Below, piece by piece: positions 1 through 11,672 of a DNA stretch of 64,000 bases. The notes under the pieces were generated by a model. It was not told the DNA's origin, searched no databases, and saw only the letters and a list, made by a program, of their open reading frames with translations. The stretch is from Neodontobutis hainanensis (lineage: Eukaryota; Chordata; Actinopteri; Gobiiformes; Odontobutidae), in NCBI GenBank assembly GCA_024349245.1, contig JALDNG010000041.1:6717501-6781500 (forward strand), read 5' to 3'. A program made the translations under genes and the position numbers. Numbering within the stretch: the stretch's first letter is position 1; each line of letters opens with the position of its first letter.

Positions 1-437
1 TTACTGGCAAAAGCATTATGTTCCAGAAGAAGACATATGCAGTTATTCAGCAGCAGCGTATGTCTTTAACGACAGCCTGATCAAGCTAAAGCCACCAAAT
101 ATTTAAATACACTCCAAATGGGGACATTCAAAGCAAAAACACTTTTACATCCTTTCTGTGCCTATTTTTGTGTGTTTGGGGTCTCTACTGACGTTACAGT
201 GTTTGCTCGCTATTATGTCAAGGGTTATTGTTTAAAACTTTTTTCAACATGAAAAACTTGCCACTGGGATCAGTGAATGACTGCTGTCCTCGGAGCTGAA
301 GAGCGATAGATAGATGTGGAGGAGTCTCGTGCACCCAAAAGTGCAGTGTAAACATACTATAAGTAGGCTACAGAAAATGATTTGTCCCGACGCACATAAC
401 TCCTGCCCCAAAGTTTATCCACTGCTCCTCTCAGACC

Positions 438-540
438 CGAGGAAAGCATGCTCCTGCCCCCTTCTGAGCATCCCAGCCCCAGTCTCTGTCTCAGTTTGGC
501 TGGCCTGATGAGGTATCGATGTTGAAAAGGACTACTCCAC
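438..540 (+). repeat. Unnamed dispersed repeat, copy A
   Basis: Homologous to copy B at 5,599-5,703, same strand. Weaker similarity may extend left to about 380 (pyrimidine-rich CCTGCCCC / CCCTCTCC blocks). The reading frame here (314-508) is not conserved in copy B, so it is not a gene. Confidence 0.55.
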
Positions 541-1716
541 TAATCCTCCTAGCAGGTTTCCCGTAAAGGCCCGAAAAATACAGCGGACATTTTATGTTTT
601 TTATTTTTTAAGACAAAAATACTTTAGCCACAACAACACTACACGTACACTACAACATGGACTTATGTATCACTCACTACTCTGACAAATACACAGTATG
701 CCTCCAAAAATGTATTGTGTCTAATGAATACACATTTAAATGCATTAAGTGTACTTACTACAGGCACAATGAACTGTTATTAATTAAAAAAGGTGAATTC
801 TTTGTCTTTGTCTCTAAAACATCTCTTGGTCTACTTGTATCTACTTTTAATACAGAGAGAAAGGTTTTATTGTGTACTGTATGTGCTCACGGAAGAAAGG
901 ACAACCATAAACATTTCTGCTAGAGATAAGTGTGCCTTTGAAAAACCCTAAATACTGGGGATATGATAGTTTAAACTAGTTCACATTATTTTGTTCTCAT
1001 TGCATGCAAGAGTTTTCTGTATATGTGTTGCACTTAACACAAATTTTGCATATTTTATTTAGTTTTTGTTTAAAGCTGCAGATGCAGTTTGTAGAACTTT
1101 GCAGATAGCCCTGAAAAGTTTGGAGATCAGAATTAGGTCAGTAAAAGTATAAAATGTGTCTAACATTTGCGTCTTTGAAAGGTTGTGAGATAGACCTTGG
1201 AGAATTGCTGCAGCAGACCGATGTGTCCTCACACAGATAGAGCATGATTTATTATTTACATGTGCTAATGTGTTTTCTGGACACCTCAGGAGGAACCACG
1301 CTGGTATTACGCTGCTCTGTGGCACTAAGTCAAATGCCACAAAGTCAAAACCTTGCAACTTTGCATTTTGTGACCTCAGCCCCATTTCTCAGTCTAAGTC
1401 TGGAGCAGGGACCTGAAATGCTGAAAACGTAAGTTATCCTCTTAAAAAAAAAAAGGTTTCGGTGACAACAGAATTGATCAGTTCTGATGTCAGGTTCATG
1501 AATTTGTCACGGTAAACTTTTGCTGACTTGGCACATGTCATTTATTTATAACGAGGCCTCATAACACTGCATTTCAGCATCAGAAAACGTTTGCCCTTGT
1601 GAGAGACTGCACTAACATTTTAAGTTTTCCATTCAGTATAAAATACAAACATGTCTCGTTACCTAGGAGTTAAAGCAGATTTATCTTGTTTTCAAGGACA
1701 GCCTATTTGAACTAAA

Positions 1717-1743
1717 TCAATGTTTTCAATTGGAAAACATTGA
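1717..1743. other. Perfect 11-bp stem hairpin
   Basis: TCAATGTTTTC pairs with GAAAACATTGA around a five-base AATTG loop. The hairpin is short and AT-rich, and no function is supported. Confidence 0.7.
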
Positions 1744-1917
1744 CGGTGGTGTGGTTCTTTATTATGGAGAAAAAGTTGTTAAAGCATGATAGTGGATTGT
1801 TGCTATTGTGAGATATTAGAGCATTTTTTTATACCTTCTGCGCCATTTAGACCTAGAGATACAATAAATATTAATGTTTATTCATTGTTACAATGTAATT
1901 TCTGTAGGATTCCAATA

Positions 1918-1982
1918 AAAAAAAATAATAATAATAATAAAAGAAATCTAAATATTCACAATTTTTTTTTTATTTTTTTTTT
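1918..1982. repeat. A- and T-rich low-complexity tract
   Basis: An (AAT)n run is followed by two T-runs (near 1,963 and 1,973). There is no gene signal; the reading frame across it is a by-product. Confidence 0.85.
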
Positions 1983-4900
1983 TACTAATCTAAAATAATG
2001 TACCTGTTGAAAGAAGAATGATCCATTTCTATTTTGTTATGTATGTATAAATGATAATCTAATAAAAAATTTAACTTGTGCACTTGAGGGCATACCCAGT
2101 GCTTAATGGTAGAATATTTTAGTTGAAAAGTAATGTGTGTAATAAAATAAAAATAAAAAAATAAAAACTGGCTTTGTAATCATACAAAAGCTACCACTGT
2201 TTGGGACACAGTTGGGATTAGAACCAAAATCACATTTTAGATAAAGAGCTACAATTTGTCAAACCAGATTTTTATCAAGTGATAATGGATGAATTAAATG
2301 GATAAATGAATGAATGGATGGCCGGGCTACAGTACATCCATTAAACCCATTAAAAACTAGACACAATTTTCATCTGATTCCTCAAAGTCAATTATATGAT
2401 TCTTATGTTCTACCTGACTGCGTTAGCGTAATGAGGCTCAGACCCAACTGGGGGTTGGGTGGTCTGTGGTGACGTTCTGCTGTAGGACGCCTGTGGAAAG
2501 CCCTGAAATCATACACAGGAAGGGATTCATTAGAGAAGCCTGAGGCGCAGGACAGGACGACGGAGCACCTGTTGCTGTGATTCATGACACATGGGTGACC
2601 TCAGTGATTAGAACACACAAGTGGAAGAGGAAAAAAAAATATATATATTCAGTCATAAAAAACTGATCAGTCATTATGCTTTGGCAATATTAAATTATTC
2701 TGCCAGAACAGAAAGCCCGAGCTCATGCCCCACTAGCAGTTACAAGGCACTGGACTGGCCTGTGTCAGTGTTGGGGAGATGAAATGAAGCAAGGGCTGTG
2801 GAGGTTTGTATAGCAATAAGGCAATCATATAATGACTAACAGTTAAATAAGAGGTGGATAATATTTGCCTTTTTCAGTGGATATTACTTGACCCATTAAA
2901 ATTGAACAAAACATCTCTCAAACAGCACTTTTAAACAAAAGAGCCTACAAAGAGAACTACACATTTCTTAAAACCACACAAAACAAGATGTTAATCTTGC
3001 AGACCAAGTATTGTACTGTATTGGTTTCAAACCAGGTCTTGACTAAAAATACTTTTTTATCTGTACAAACTGACTGAAATCTTTTTTAATAATGAATGAA
3101 ACATCATTTTACTTTGTTTGTTGCAGAGACTCTGTCATTCTCCGAAGTCAAATCATGTCACATTGTGCATGACGGTGTATATCGACTTCAGTGTGTTTGT
3201 GTGTCCTCTGATGCCTGTCTGTGTTTTCCACCAGACTGGAGCCGCTGTTTAAAATGACTGACAAGTGACAAATCACTGACACTCCTGAAAACAGAAAGGG
3301 GATAAGCGCCAACGCTGAAAAGGCACACTATAAAGAGAAGTGGAAATGGTTATATAAAACTGCAAGTCAGATGGTCCAAAGACTAAAAGGAAGGAAATAC
3401 TGCAGTCCTCGGAGAAGGTGTAATCTGGCAGGTGTACAGGAACAAGCAGATGTTCAAGTTCTTCTCGAGTGTTTTGTGTCCAACCTGTTTTCAACTCTCA
3501 AAACCTAGTGATGTTTGAATCAACCTAAAAGCATGAAAGGACGGAGAGGTGAAAATGGGATAAGAAAGTAATGGAATGTGGGAATAGAGTGCATAGAGCG
3601 TGGGTTCGAAAAAAAACAAAAAAAAAAGTGTCAAGTATATATAAAAGTAAAAGTGATGTTCTAGTGTACAAAATCCACCAACCTAACCTGACTGTGCCAG
3701 ATTTAACGGCTCCACAGTAACATCTGGAAGGGCACCTGGTGAAAGGGCAGCTACTTTTAAATAATATCTGGTCGTTGATTCGATTTATCAGTTGCAGTTT
3801 TATCCAATCAGAGCAGTGCCATGTTGTTTTTGTCGTAACAGTTAAACAGTTACTACATCTTTAAACCTAAAAACCTGTCAGTGCTCCCATTTCACTGGAC
3901 ACAGCGAGCTGGTAAGGCCAGGGTTTGGACCACTAATACTTTTCTTTGGCAAAGGTAAAGATTGATTTTTGCGAGTTTGTAAACGCACTAGTCTCACAAG
4001 AATCCAGTTACGGCGCAAGGTTACCACCAACCATTTTTTAAAAAGAATAAGCTACATCAAGGTTGACAGCACAACAAAACCATTTCAAATTGTACTGTAC
4101 ATCATTTTGGGTAGGATAGTTACATGCATGTTGATAATTACTGGAAATATACAGAAGTAATAAAAATTCCAGAGGGTTGGAGGAAAGAGAAAGGGACAAT
4201 GTGATTAGAAAGTCATAGATGGAGAGGGGGTAAAGGAGGGATGTGTTGAGGGAAAGGGAAAGGGAGCAAGTGAAATGTAAGGGACTGATCCCAGAGGAAA
4301 TAAAAACCAGGAAAGAAACCCCAGCTATATTTAAGGCCTGGCTGCTACTCACTATTTTCCATTTCTTCTTCAGATAGTGAACACATGAAACAGAGTGGAG
4401 ATAACTGCCTCATGGTAAGAAACAAGAACCACGAGCTGGACTGAGGGGACGGCAGTGTACACAGCTGCCGAATGGAAACAGCTTAGATCAAATACATACT
4501 AAATGATATAAAAGCACATGCTAAAGGTAAACTTTTACACCAACAAAAGATCGGGACGTTTATTATCAAATCTGAATTTAATTTATAATTTGTACGTGTG
4601 CTCTCTAAATTCTGATCCCATGTTTAGGTTACACTTTTAATTGTTCTCCTGTTCTTTCACTGGCATAATTCAATGACTTTGCACAGCAGCCAAGTATAAA
4701 TGATGATGAAGGACAAAGCACATCAAATGCATGCATTCAAATCACATTACCATCACAGTATCACATTGTATTATAGTATTTAAACAATAGGAACTCGCTC
4801 TAGATGTGTCCTTGCATGATGTGTAAACACACAAACACCAACTCACAAAGCCTGGTAAATATAATTGTCTCTTCAGGGATTTACATGGATAGATGGAATG

Positions 4901-5598
4901 GATGGTGCACAGACTGAGTGAAAATGATTAGTTGTAAACATAGCAACATAACTAAATAGATGTTGACAGGCAGGAGAGCAACCTTTTATGTCAGAACAGA
5001 CGCTCAGTGCTGGAACCACAAGCACAGACTCATTTTCAAAGAAGGCGCAATGAACTCACACTGGTGTTAGTTTGATTCTCAGCGTGTCACTGCACCTCAT
5101 CAAAGCCTCGGTTAAGACTCTCAGAGTGTGGATTTCACACTGGGGTTTATTAAATGTTTTCATAATTGTAAATACAAACACTGACTTTAAAATAAGTGGC
5201 ATTTGCGTTCTGTTAGCGACATCATCAAAAGAGACCCCGTCACAGCGACGACACGCAGTTTGTGTTTGTCAAACCATAAACAATAATGAGTGAGTACAGA
5301 TACTATTACAGGTCTGTGCACCAGTTAGCCGAGAACTGGAGTAGGCTGTGGCCTTGGAGGTCTGGAGCCGCTGCTGCCCCTCAGTCCCACTGGAGCCACA
5401 GATAACTTTGTTCTGTCGTTTGAGCAGAGGCTTGGGGCTCTGGATTGGGAGAAGTGACTGTGGCCCGCCCGCTGTCCCCAGAGCAGTGGACAGGTGCTGA
5501 GGAGTCTCATTCATCAGCACCTGCTGCAGGTCGGCTACAGGACTTCAGAAGTCCCAGTGCTTAAACCCTCTCCTTACAGACACCGATCTTTTTTGCTC

Positions 5599-5703
5599 CG
5601 AAAGTATTCCCTCCTGTCCTGTCCTGAGCTGCTCCAGCCCTGGTCTCTGCGGTCCTAAACTTGCTGGTCTGTTGAGGTACCAATGTTTAAAAGGATCGCT
5701 CCA
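5599..5703 (+). repeat. Unnamed dispersed repeat, copy B
   Basis: This copy shares with copy A (438-540) the order CTGAGC...CCAGCCC..GTCTCTG...GCTGG.CTG.TGAGGTA.C.ATGTT.AAAAGGA...CTCCA, about 70% by eye. It lies in a GC-richer block (about 5,320-5,790) that stands out from AT-rich flanks. There is no tRNA-like head or LINE motif, and I do not recognise the family. Confidence 0.55.
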
Positions 5704-6170
5704 GCAGGGAACAGCTGCTCCAGACTCGTGGTGCTCTTCTCAACCACAGCTCACTCCAGGTCTCGGTGTAACCACAAGACTAACTGGAAGCTACATACCA
5801 TAATAGAAAATTTCCAGTCGTATTTAATTTTTCCATTTTAGTTTATTAGCTTATATAAAATCAAATATGACAGATTTTTCATTTTCCAATGTTCATTTCC
5901 AAAACAAATCACAAAAATGGGGTCATTTCTGGATTTTCAATTTCCTTTTTTTCTGGTTGATAATTGGAAAACTGTTTTCCAATTATGGTTTTCTCACATC
6001 AAGACAAAAATGTGTTGGCTGCTACATACACGGACCATTACATCGGTAAAGCTGTCATTTTATGTTGAAATTTGTGAACTGTGAAGTTGATGTACAGTAT
6101 TTGTGGGGGGCTACTTAAAGTTAGGTGAGGTCATAATTTGTGAATATGTTTTTGTATTTATATGTATATG

Positions 6171-6190
6171 TCTTGTCTTGTCTTGTCTGT
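6171..6190 (+). repeat. (CTTGT)4 short tandem repeat
   Basis: GTCTTGTCTTGTCTTGTCTG, four five-base units. Confidence 0.85.
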
Positions 6191-6256
6191 GAGTTTCTAT
6201 AGTTTGGGTTAAGTGGTCCCTGGTCTAAAAATATTTGAGAAAACAAAAATATGGAA

Positions 6257-6405
6257 TAGGTGAATGTGAGAGTGAGACAGCCCAGCAGCTAACTGGCAGC
6301 TAACTGGGTGTACCCTGCCTCAGGCCCAAAGCTGCTGGGATAGGCATCAGTCACCTGTGACCCCTAATGGGACTAAGTGGAAGAAGACGAATGAATAAAT
6401 TACAA
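6257..6405 (+). repeat. Teleost 'GGATAGGCTCCAG' repeat, 3' part
   Basis: GGTGAATGTGAGAGTGAGAC, GGGTGTACCCTGCCTCAGGC, CTGCTGGGATAGGCATCAGT and GACCCCTAATGGGACTAAGT are in family order. ACTGGCAGCTAACTGG marks a small local duplication of GCAGCTAACTGG at 6,285-6,307. Confidence 0.75.
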
Positions 6406-8294
6406 CTTGATGGAAATAGTTCAGATTGCTTTAAATGAAGTCCTTTGCCTGCTCACGTCTGTGAATGTGTCCTTGGAGACTTGTGCAGACCTGACGACTC
6501 ACTGCAGCTTTCATCAACTTTTATAGCCTTAAGCTACAGAGCAAATCTAAATCTCGCTTTAAACAAAGCAAGAAGCACTTCTATGAACTCTGTTGTACTA
6601 TTTAGGCATTATTGCATTATACACCGTTAAAGAATGGAATGTTTAATATTGTAAAGGTAGATAATGGACACACATTTTCATGGGACCATAACTGAATAAA
6701 GTAGATAATAAACTGAATACATCTTTATAGTAATCTTTCATAGACATTTGTAGAAATTTCAGCTGTATACAAGCTTTTTTCTCCCAGACTTGCATTCAAT
6801 TTTGCTGATGATGTTTTTGGTGCTGTATTTTGGTGTGACTGCTGTTTAAATCCTATCCTCAGTTGGTCCGATGAACTGATCAAAAGCACAAACATTACAG
6901 ACATGAGGAATGTGTGACACGTCGCGATGGTCGTTGGGGAGAGCGTCATGCAGCATCCTCATTAGGCCATCATCTGACATTCTTTATGTGATGAGCAGAG
7001 AGAATTGTGGGCAGGGGTTGTGAGAATCACACCATTACAAACAACTTTCAAAATGTCCTGAAGCAAAGACAAGGAATGTGTGAGCAGACAAACAAACAGA
7101 CACATTAAAACACAAGCAGTATAAATGCAGGCAAGACAAAAGTTTAAAAAAGTATCAGTGAGATAAACAGGGACAAACAGGACATACATGAATCATTCTT
7201 TACTTGCATCATAGTTTGTGTTTGGAACAAGGTGTGCGCAAATTTCTTTTTCTTTATCAATCACTGATAAATGATACATGTTTTTGATTGCCTTGTGTTT
7301 CTACTTATAGTCTGTCTTATTGATAATTAAGTTTAAGCCGGTTTCTTTGCAATGTCTGCATGTGTTTATAACACAATTCAGCCTTCAATGGACCAACAAG
7401 ACTGTTCTTAATGTGGGATGTTGTTGTGTGATGCATGTAAATCTTAAATACAGTTTTTTTCAGATGTTATTATTGCATTACAGTGTGTATTTTTATGACT
7501 TCATAATGTGAAATGTTACATGCTACTTTTCAGTTCACTGTCTGATGGACTTCAGTCAATCATGCCTATTTCAGCCAAGTTCCCATTTCAATCACTCAAC
7601 CTTTGATGGAGACAAACAACTGCAAACAGAAACCTCAATGATTAATGTGTGTTTTTGCAACAAATAAGGCGAGGTCAGTGTAGGACAAGGAATACTTGTG
7701 ATCTCACTGTTGCTCACTGTCAAAAAAAATGGCTTCAAAGCAAAGAGACTTGACCTGAAAATAGTCCTTTATACTCCTTTAGTGATTCTGTTGGCATGCA
7801 TAGCGTTACCTGCCACACACCAGGAAGCACGGCTGTCCGAGTTAAACATGATCCAACAGCCTGAGGACAGATGGAAACACACCAGAGTCCTGCACATGCT
7901 GCTTCAGACAAATGACACTTTCTTATATAAAAAAATAAAACATTTATGTCTGTTTTACTGCATTGTAACCATATATTACTGGTACATTATGCAACTGGTT
8001 GAAAATGATTTTTATTTATTTTTTTTTGCACTAATTCTTCTGGAAAGCTATAACACTGCTGCTGGTAAATCAATACATTTATGGTTAAATTTCTCAGACA
8101 TGGGCTAGTTCATGTCTGTCTGGCCAAGAAGAGCTCTTTGAAAATGAATACATTTTATCCTAATTCAGTTTAGTGTGACACCAAAGGCCCGCTATTAATA
8201 GAGATGCATTTTCTGGGTTCCATTGCAATCATTTCATTTTTATAAAAGTCAAAGAACTTTAAACGAGAGAGAAGACAAATATTTATTGTTGTGT

Positions 8295-8355
8295 CTTTTG
8301 ATTTATTCATTCATTTTATACGACTTGTCCTTATCCGAGGGTCACAGAGTCTGAA
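8295..8355 (-). repeat. Small inverted fragment of the 'GGATAGGCTCCAG' repeat tail
   Basis: TTATTCATTCATTTTATACG, then TCCTTATCCGAGGGTC, is the reverse of the GACCC...GGATAA...AATGAATGAA tail. It is only about 60 bp and degraded. Confidence 0.4.
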
Positions 8356-9040
8356 GTGTCTACCCCGCAAAATCTTAAAACTGAAATTATTCCTGTGTCC
8401 GATTTCTGATAAAGGATTACATTTATGGGTTACATTTTTATCTTAATTCAGCAACACATCCAAGTTTTGTCAGCCTGAGTTATGATTGTTACCTGAATAG
8501 AAACACAACTTTAGCTGCACCTGTGTGTCACTGTTTACGTAGCAGATGATACTCTTTTGAACCCAGGACAGTGGAAACACACAGCTTTAGGGGTTACTTG
8601 TGCCGAACAGAGGGAGGACTCGGATAAAAAATGTAATACGTGTCTGGTGTTAACGTTTCCTAATTACAGAAGGGGACATTGTTGAAGAGCTGTTAAAATA
8701 CTGACACACAAACTAGTTCCTTAACACAAGTTTGATGAGGAAGGGGAAATTTATTTTCCCCAAATGAATAACTTCTTTTGTTTCAGTGTATGTGTCCTTT
8801 TGGCAAGTCTTTCTGTGTGTAAATATTTATCCCAGGTCTTTGTAACACGTAGTTCAACTCCCTTTCCCTCGCAGCACTGCTGTTTATGTGACACATGCTG
8901 ATGAAGCTGCTTTTGTTTCAGGAAAGCTCTGATCTGCAGTTTATAAATTGAGCTGTTCTGTTTCCTTTGACAATATTTTGACACTGAAATGAGTGACATA
9001 TATAAATGGTGGTTTAATACTTGATAAAAAGCAGGGTGCA

Positions 9041-9190
9041 CAGTGGCAGATTGGTTAGCACTCCTGGCTCACAGCAAGAAAGCTGTCTGAAAGGGTCTGA
9101 CCCTGGTCTCCCTGAAGTCTGCATGTTCGCTCGCTGCTATTGTGTGTTCTGGCTTTCTCCCAACATCCAGAGACATGCATGTGTGAGTGA
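9041..9190 (+). repeat. Teleost tRNA-like repeat, 5' head
   Basis: CAGTGGCAGATTGGTTAGCA, CTCACAGCAAGAAAGCTGTC, GTCTGCATGTTCGCTCGC, CTTTCTCCCAACATCCAGAG and ACATGCATG follow the 5' half of the widespread fish repeat whose 3' half is seen at 30.4 kb. It stops where the LINE fragment begins. Confidence 0.72.
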
Positions 9191-9204
9191 ATAATGTATC
9201 CAGG

Positions 9205-9375
9205 ATCTGACTCTCAACTCATGACCATCGGTGAGAGAAGGAACGTAGATCAACTGGTACATCGAGAGCTTTGCCTTGCAGCTCAGCTCCTTCTTCACCA
9301 CGACAGACCGGTGCATCAACCGCAGAAGCTGCTCCTGTCAGTCTCCCGCTCCTTCATTCCTTCACTCATAAACAA
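9205..9375 (-). mobile_element. Fragment of a non-LTR reverse transcriptase (C-terminal region)
   Basis: The minus strand encodes RSVVVKKELSCKAKLSMY followed by YVPSLT.GHEL, a conserved stretch of a fish LINE reverse-transcriptase family (usual form ...KKELSRKAKLSIYRSIYVPTLTYGHELW). It breaks off where GHELWV would continue. It is the same family as the fragments at 36.5 and 46.1 kb. Only about 170 bp remain, so it is a dead 5'-truncated, internally deleted piece. Clade is not assigned. Confidence 0.8.
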
Positions 9376-9508
9376 GTATGTATGAGTACTGTCGCGCTTT
9401 ATTTTAGTTTGGCTGAAAAATAATCATGTTTTTGTTTCCCTTTGGTTGTTATTTTCATTAGTTAGCTGGAGCTTTAGTTGTGCAACGGTTTAATTGTCCC
9501 ACATTCTG

Positions 9509-9525
9509 TTTTTTTTTTTTTTTTT
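9509..9525 (+). repeat. Poly-T (17)
   Basis: An uninterrupted T17 with no recognised retroelement body attached. Confidence 0.9.
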
Positions 9526-11157
9526 AATGATCCAAATTTGTTTACTCTTTGGTTAAAATGAACCATGATAGAAGATATATGTAATACTAAATGGAAAAGG
9601 GAAGACAGTAAATGAATTGCTTTAAATTGTAGTGCTCTTAATTTAACAGACATTGCAGTCAAAATTGGGAAATGTCCATTTTTTTATTATTATTCTTTTC
9701 ATTGTCAACAAGGAGGGGAGCCAAACTAAGTGTACTCCCCAGTCAACTTCATTTAAAACTGGTAAAGTAAGTGTGGTGTGGGATGATTCAATGGCAAACA
9801 TTTTCTCAAACATATAAGACACTCTGTATCATCAGCTATTTCCAGTTTGATTTGAAGTATGCATCTCACATTGCTTTTCTCAAGGATTGCTTCCACATAA
9901 TTTAATATCTCAGAATTATCAAAGAATGAACTGCAGAAATCTAATAAAACATTGGAGTTTATAGAAAAGCCGTGAAACAAGCTCCTAACAAAACCATGAT
10001 GTCTGTATATCTTTACAGAGATGACAGGAAATGGGTCACGTAAATATGCAAGACATATATAAGTTTATCTTTGTAAAACTTGTATTCTGTAGCAAACTGA
10101 ACTGCACTGAACTCCCTGGGAGTAACAGCTTTAAAAAAATGTGTATAGGGGTGATATGACAATATATTCTACAGCATATTCCTCATATAACCTCCTACAA
10201 ACTTGTAAAGAGTCACTTTCACTATCTCATTTGCATTTGCTCCTTTATTTCCTGTAATCGCTGTTTTGACAATCTCACAAAAGGCAGTGTTTACTAGGAG
10301 CCACACTGATCATTATTTTCTACAAACAACACAAATTTCTCAAGAGCTTATTTGTAAAAACTGGTTTGCTCTTTGAGACTCACACCATAAAGTCCTGCAT
10401 GACCTCTATGATCCTAATGCAATTCCCAGCCCTTCTCTCCCTGTGCGATGTCCTCACGACTTAATAGAAAAGGCAATTGAATGTGCTGATTAGTCTTGTA
10501 ATGTGTCTGGGTTGATTGATTAAAGCCTAGCTGAGAACAAATGGCTCTGATGACAAAACTTTTTTATGTCACAAAACACAATTTGTCCTTGACCTGCACG
10601 ACCTGAGACTGACATCGATTGAGAGGGGCACGGAAATGAGCAGAACAGCACAAGATTAAACAAAATAAATAGAAAGAAATTCTTCAAATTAGATTTCTTC
10701 ATCTCAAACAAATTGATAACCTCTTTGACAGTTTGATTTGAAAATTCTCAAAATGATTTACATCTGAAAATTATAAAATGTAAATCGAGCGATAATATTT
10801 TAACTTTTTTCAATCACAGGAGTAAAAATCATTTGCTCAAAAAGCATAATGGTCCTGGCAGGAGGCCATCTGTTCATCCAGTTGTTTCACTGATTTAGCA
10901 GTTATCAGTTTGACTTGGGTCGCCGTTAGCAGCTGGCGTCTGATCCCCCCAGCAGCACGGATAAAGAGGATGATGACTCAGTGGAAACAGGTTTCTGTAA
11001 AGAGATCTGTGTACATGTCAGTGACAGTCTGTACTGAGTAAATGAGTTTCTGGTTCAAACAACACGAGCAGGTCGGGCAGGTGGCAGCGGTGTGGGAATG
11101 CACAATGTGGAAGTAGTTGATCCTAACACTATGTGATGTGTAATGATGAGGATAGAC

Positions 11158-11220
11158 CAGGGGTGGCAAACTCAAGGCCCAGGGGCCAAATGTGGCCCTG
11201 TGCAATGTTTTATATGGCCT
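11158..11220 (+). mobile_element. hAT-like transposon end
   Basis: CAGGGGTGGCAAACTCAAGG, then CCCAGGGGCCAAATGTGGCC. This is the 'caggggtggcaaactc...ggggccaaatgtggccc' end typical of hAT-type repeats in vertebrates. No clean opposite end is found. A similar fragment lies on the minus strand at 47,055-47,099. Confidence 0.6.
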
Positions 11221-11260
11221 TCCAATACATTTAGGTGATAATTTAAAACTAGGTTTTCAA

Positions 11261-11586
11261 TGGATTTTAACAGGTTTTAGATAGATTGGAATTAGATTTA
11301 TTTTATTTGTTCATAAACTCTTATTGGTTATGTCAATTTTTGTCAAAAAGTTATATTTTGAAAAGAGAACTTTGCACATATTTTTCTAGGGACAGTTGCG
11401 TGGGAGAGTACGTGTGTGGCCCAAAAAACATCAAACAAAAACGTCCTGATGAAGCCCTAGAGCCTGAAACGAAATATTGTCACTGTCACTGTTTGCAAGA
11501 GTGTGCAGGAGTCTTTTTAGCTAAAAAAAATAAAAAATAAATATTTGAATAAAGTTCAAATCCATCTAAAACCTGTTCAAATCTAG
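11261..11586. repeat. Imperfect inverted repeat pair, possible MITE interior
   Basis: The left arm near 11,261-11,289 (core AACAGGTTTTAGATAGATT) and the reverse complement of 11,558-11,586 (core AACAGGTTTTAGATGGATT) match at about 25 of 29 positions, separated by about 270 bp. The pair begins 40 bp after a hAT-like end (11,158), so both could be parts of one decayed element. Confidence 0.5.
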
Positions 11587-11648
11587 CTGAAAATAGTTTC
11601 TATAAAAGGCTCAAATTAACATTTACATTTTTTTGTAAGACTTAAATA

Positions 11649-11672
11649 TAAATAATAATAATAATAATAATA
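11649..11672. repeat. (AAT)n microsatellite
   Basis: An AATAAT run of about 24 bp. A similar run sits at 1,924-1,943. Confidence 0.9.

Larger units (their letters stand above)
541..5598. other. Intergenic DNA
   Basis: Apart from the hairpin and low-complexity tract listed, I see only AT-rich unique-looking DNA, a GGATGAAT-type short repeat near 2,284-2,325 and purine-rich patches around 4,170-4,300. All reading frames are under 110 codons with no recognisable domain. Confidence 0.6.

Noticed and set aside
7698..8108. 136-codon plus-strand frame
   Set aside because: It is of mixed composition with no recognisable domain, no upstream promoter and no splice context.
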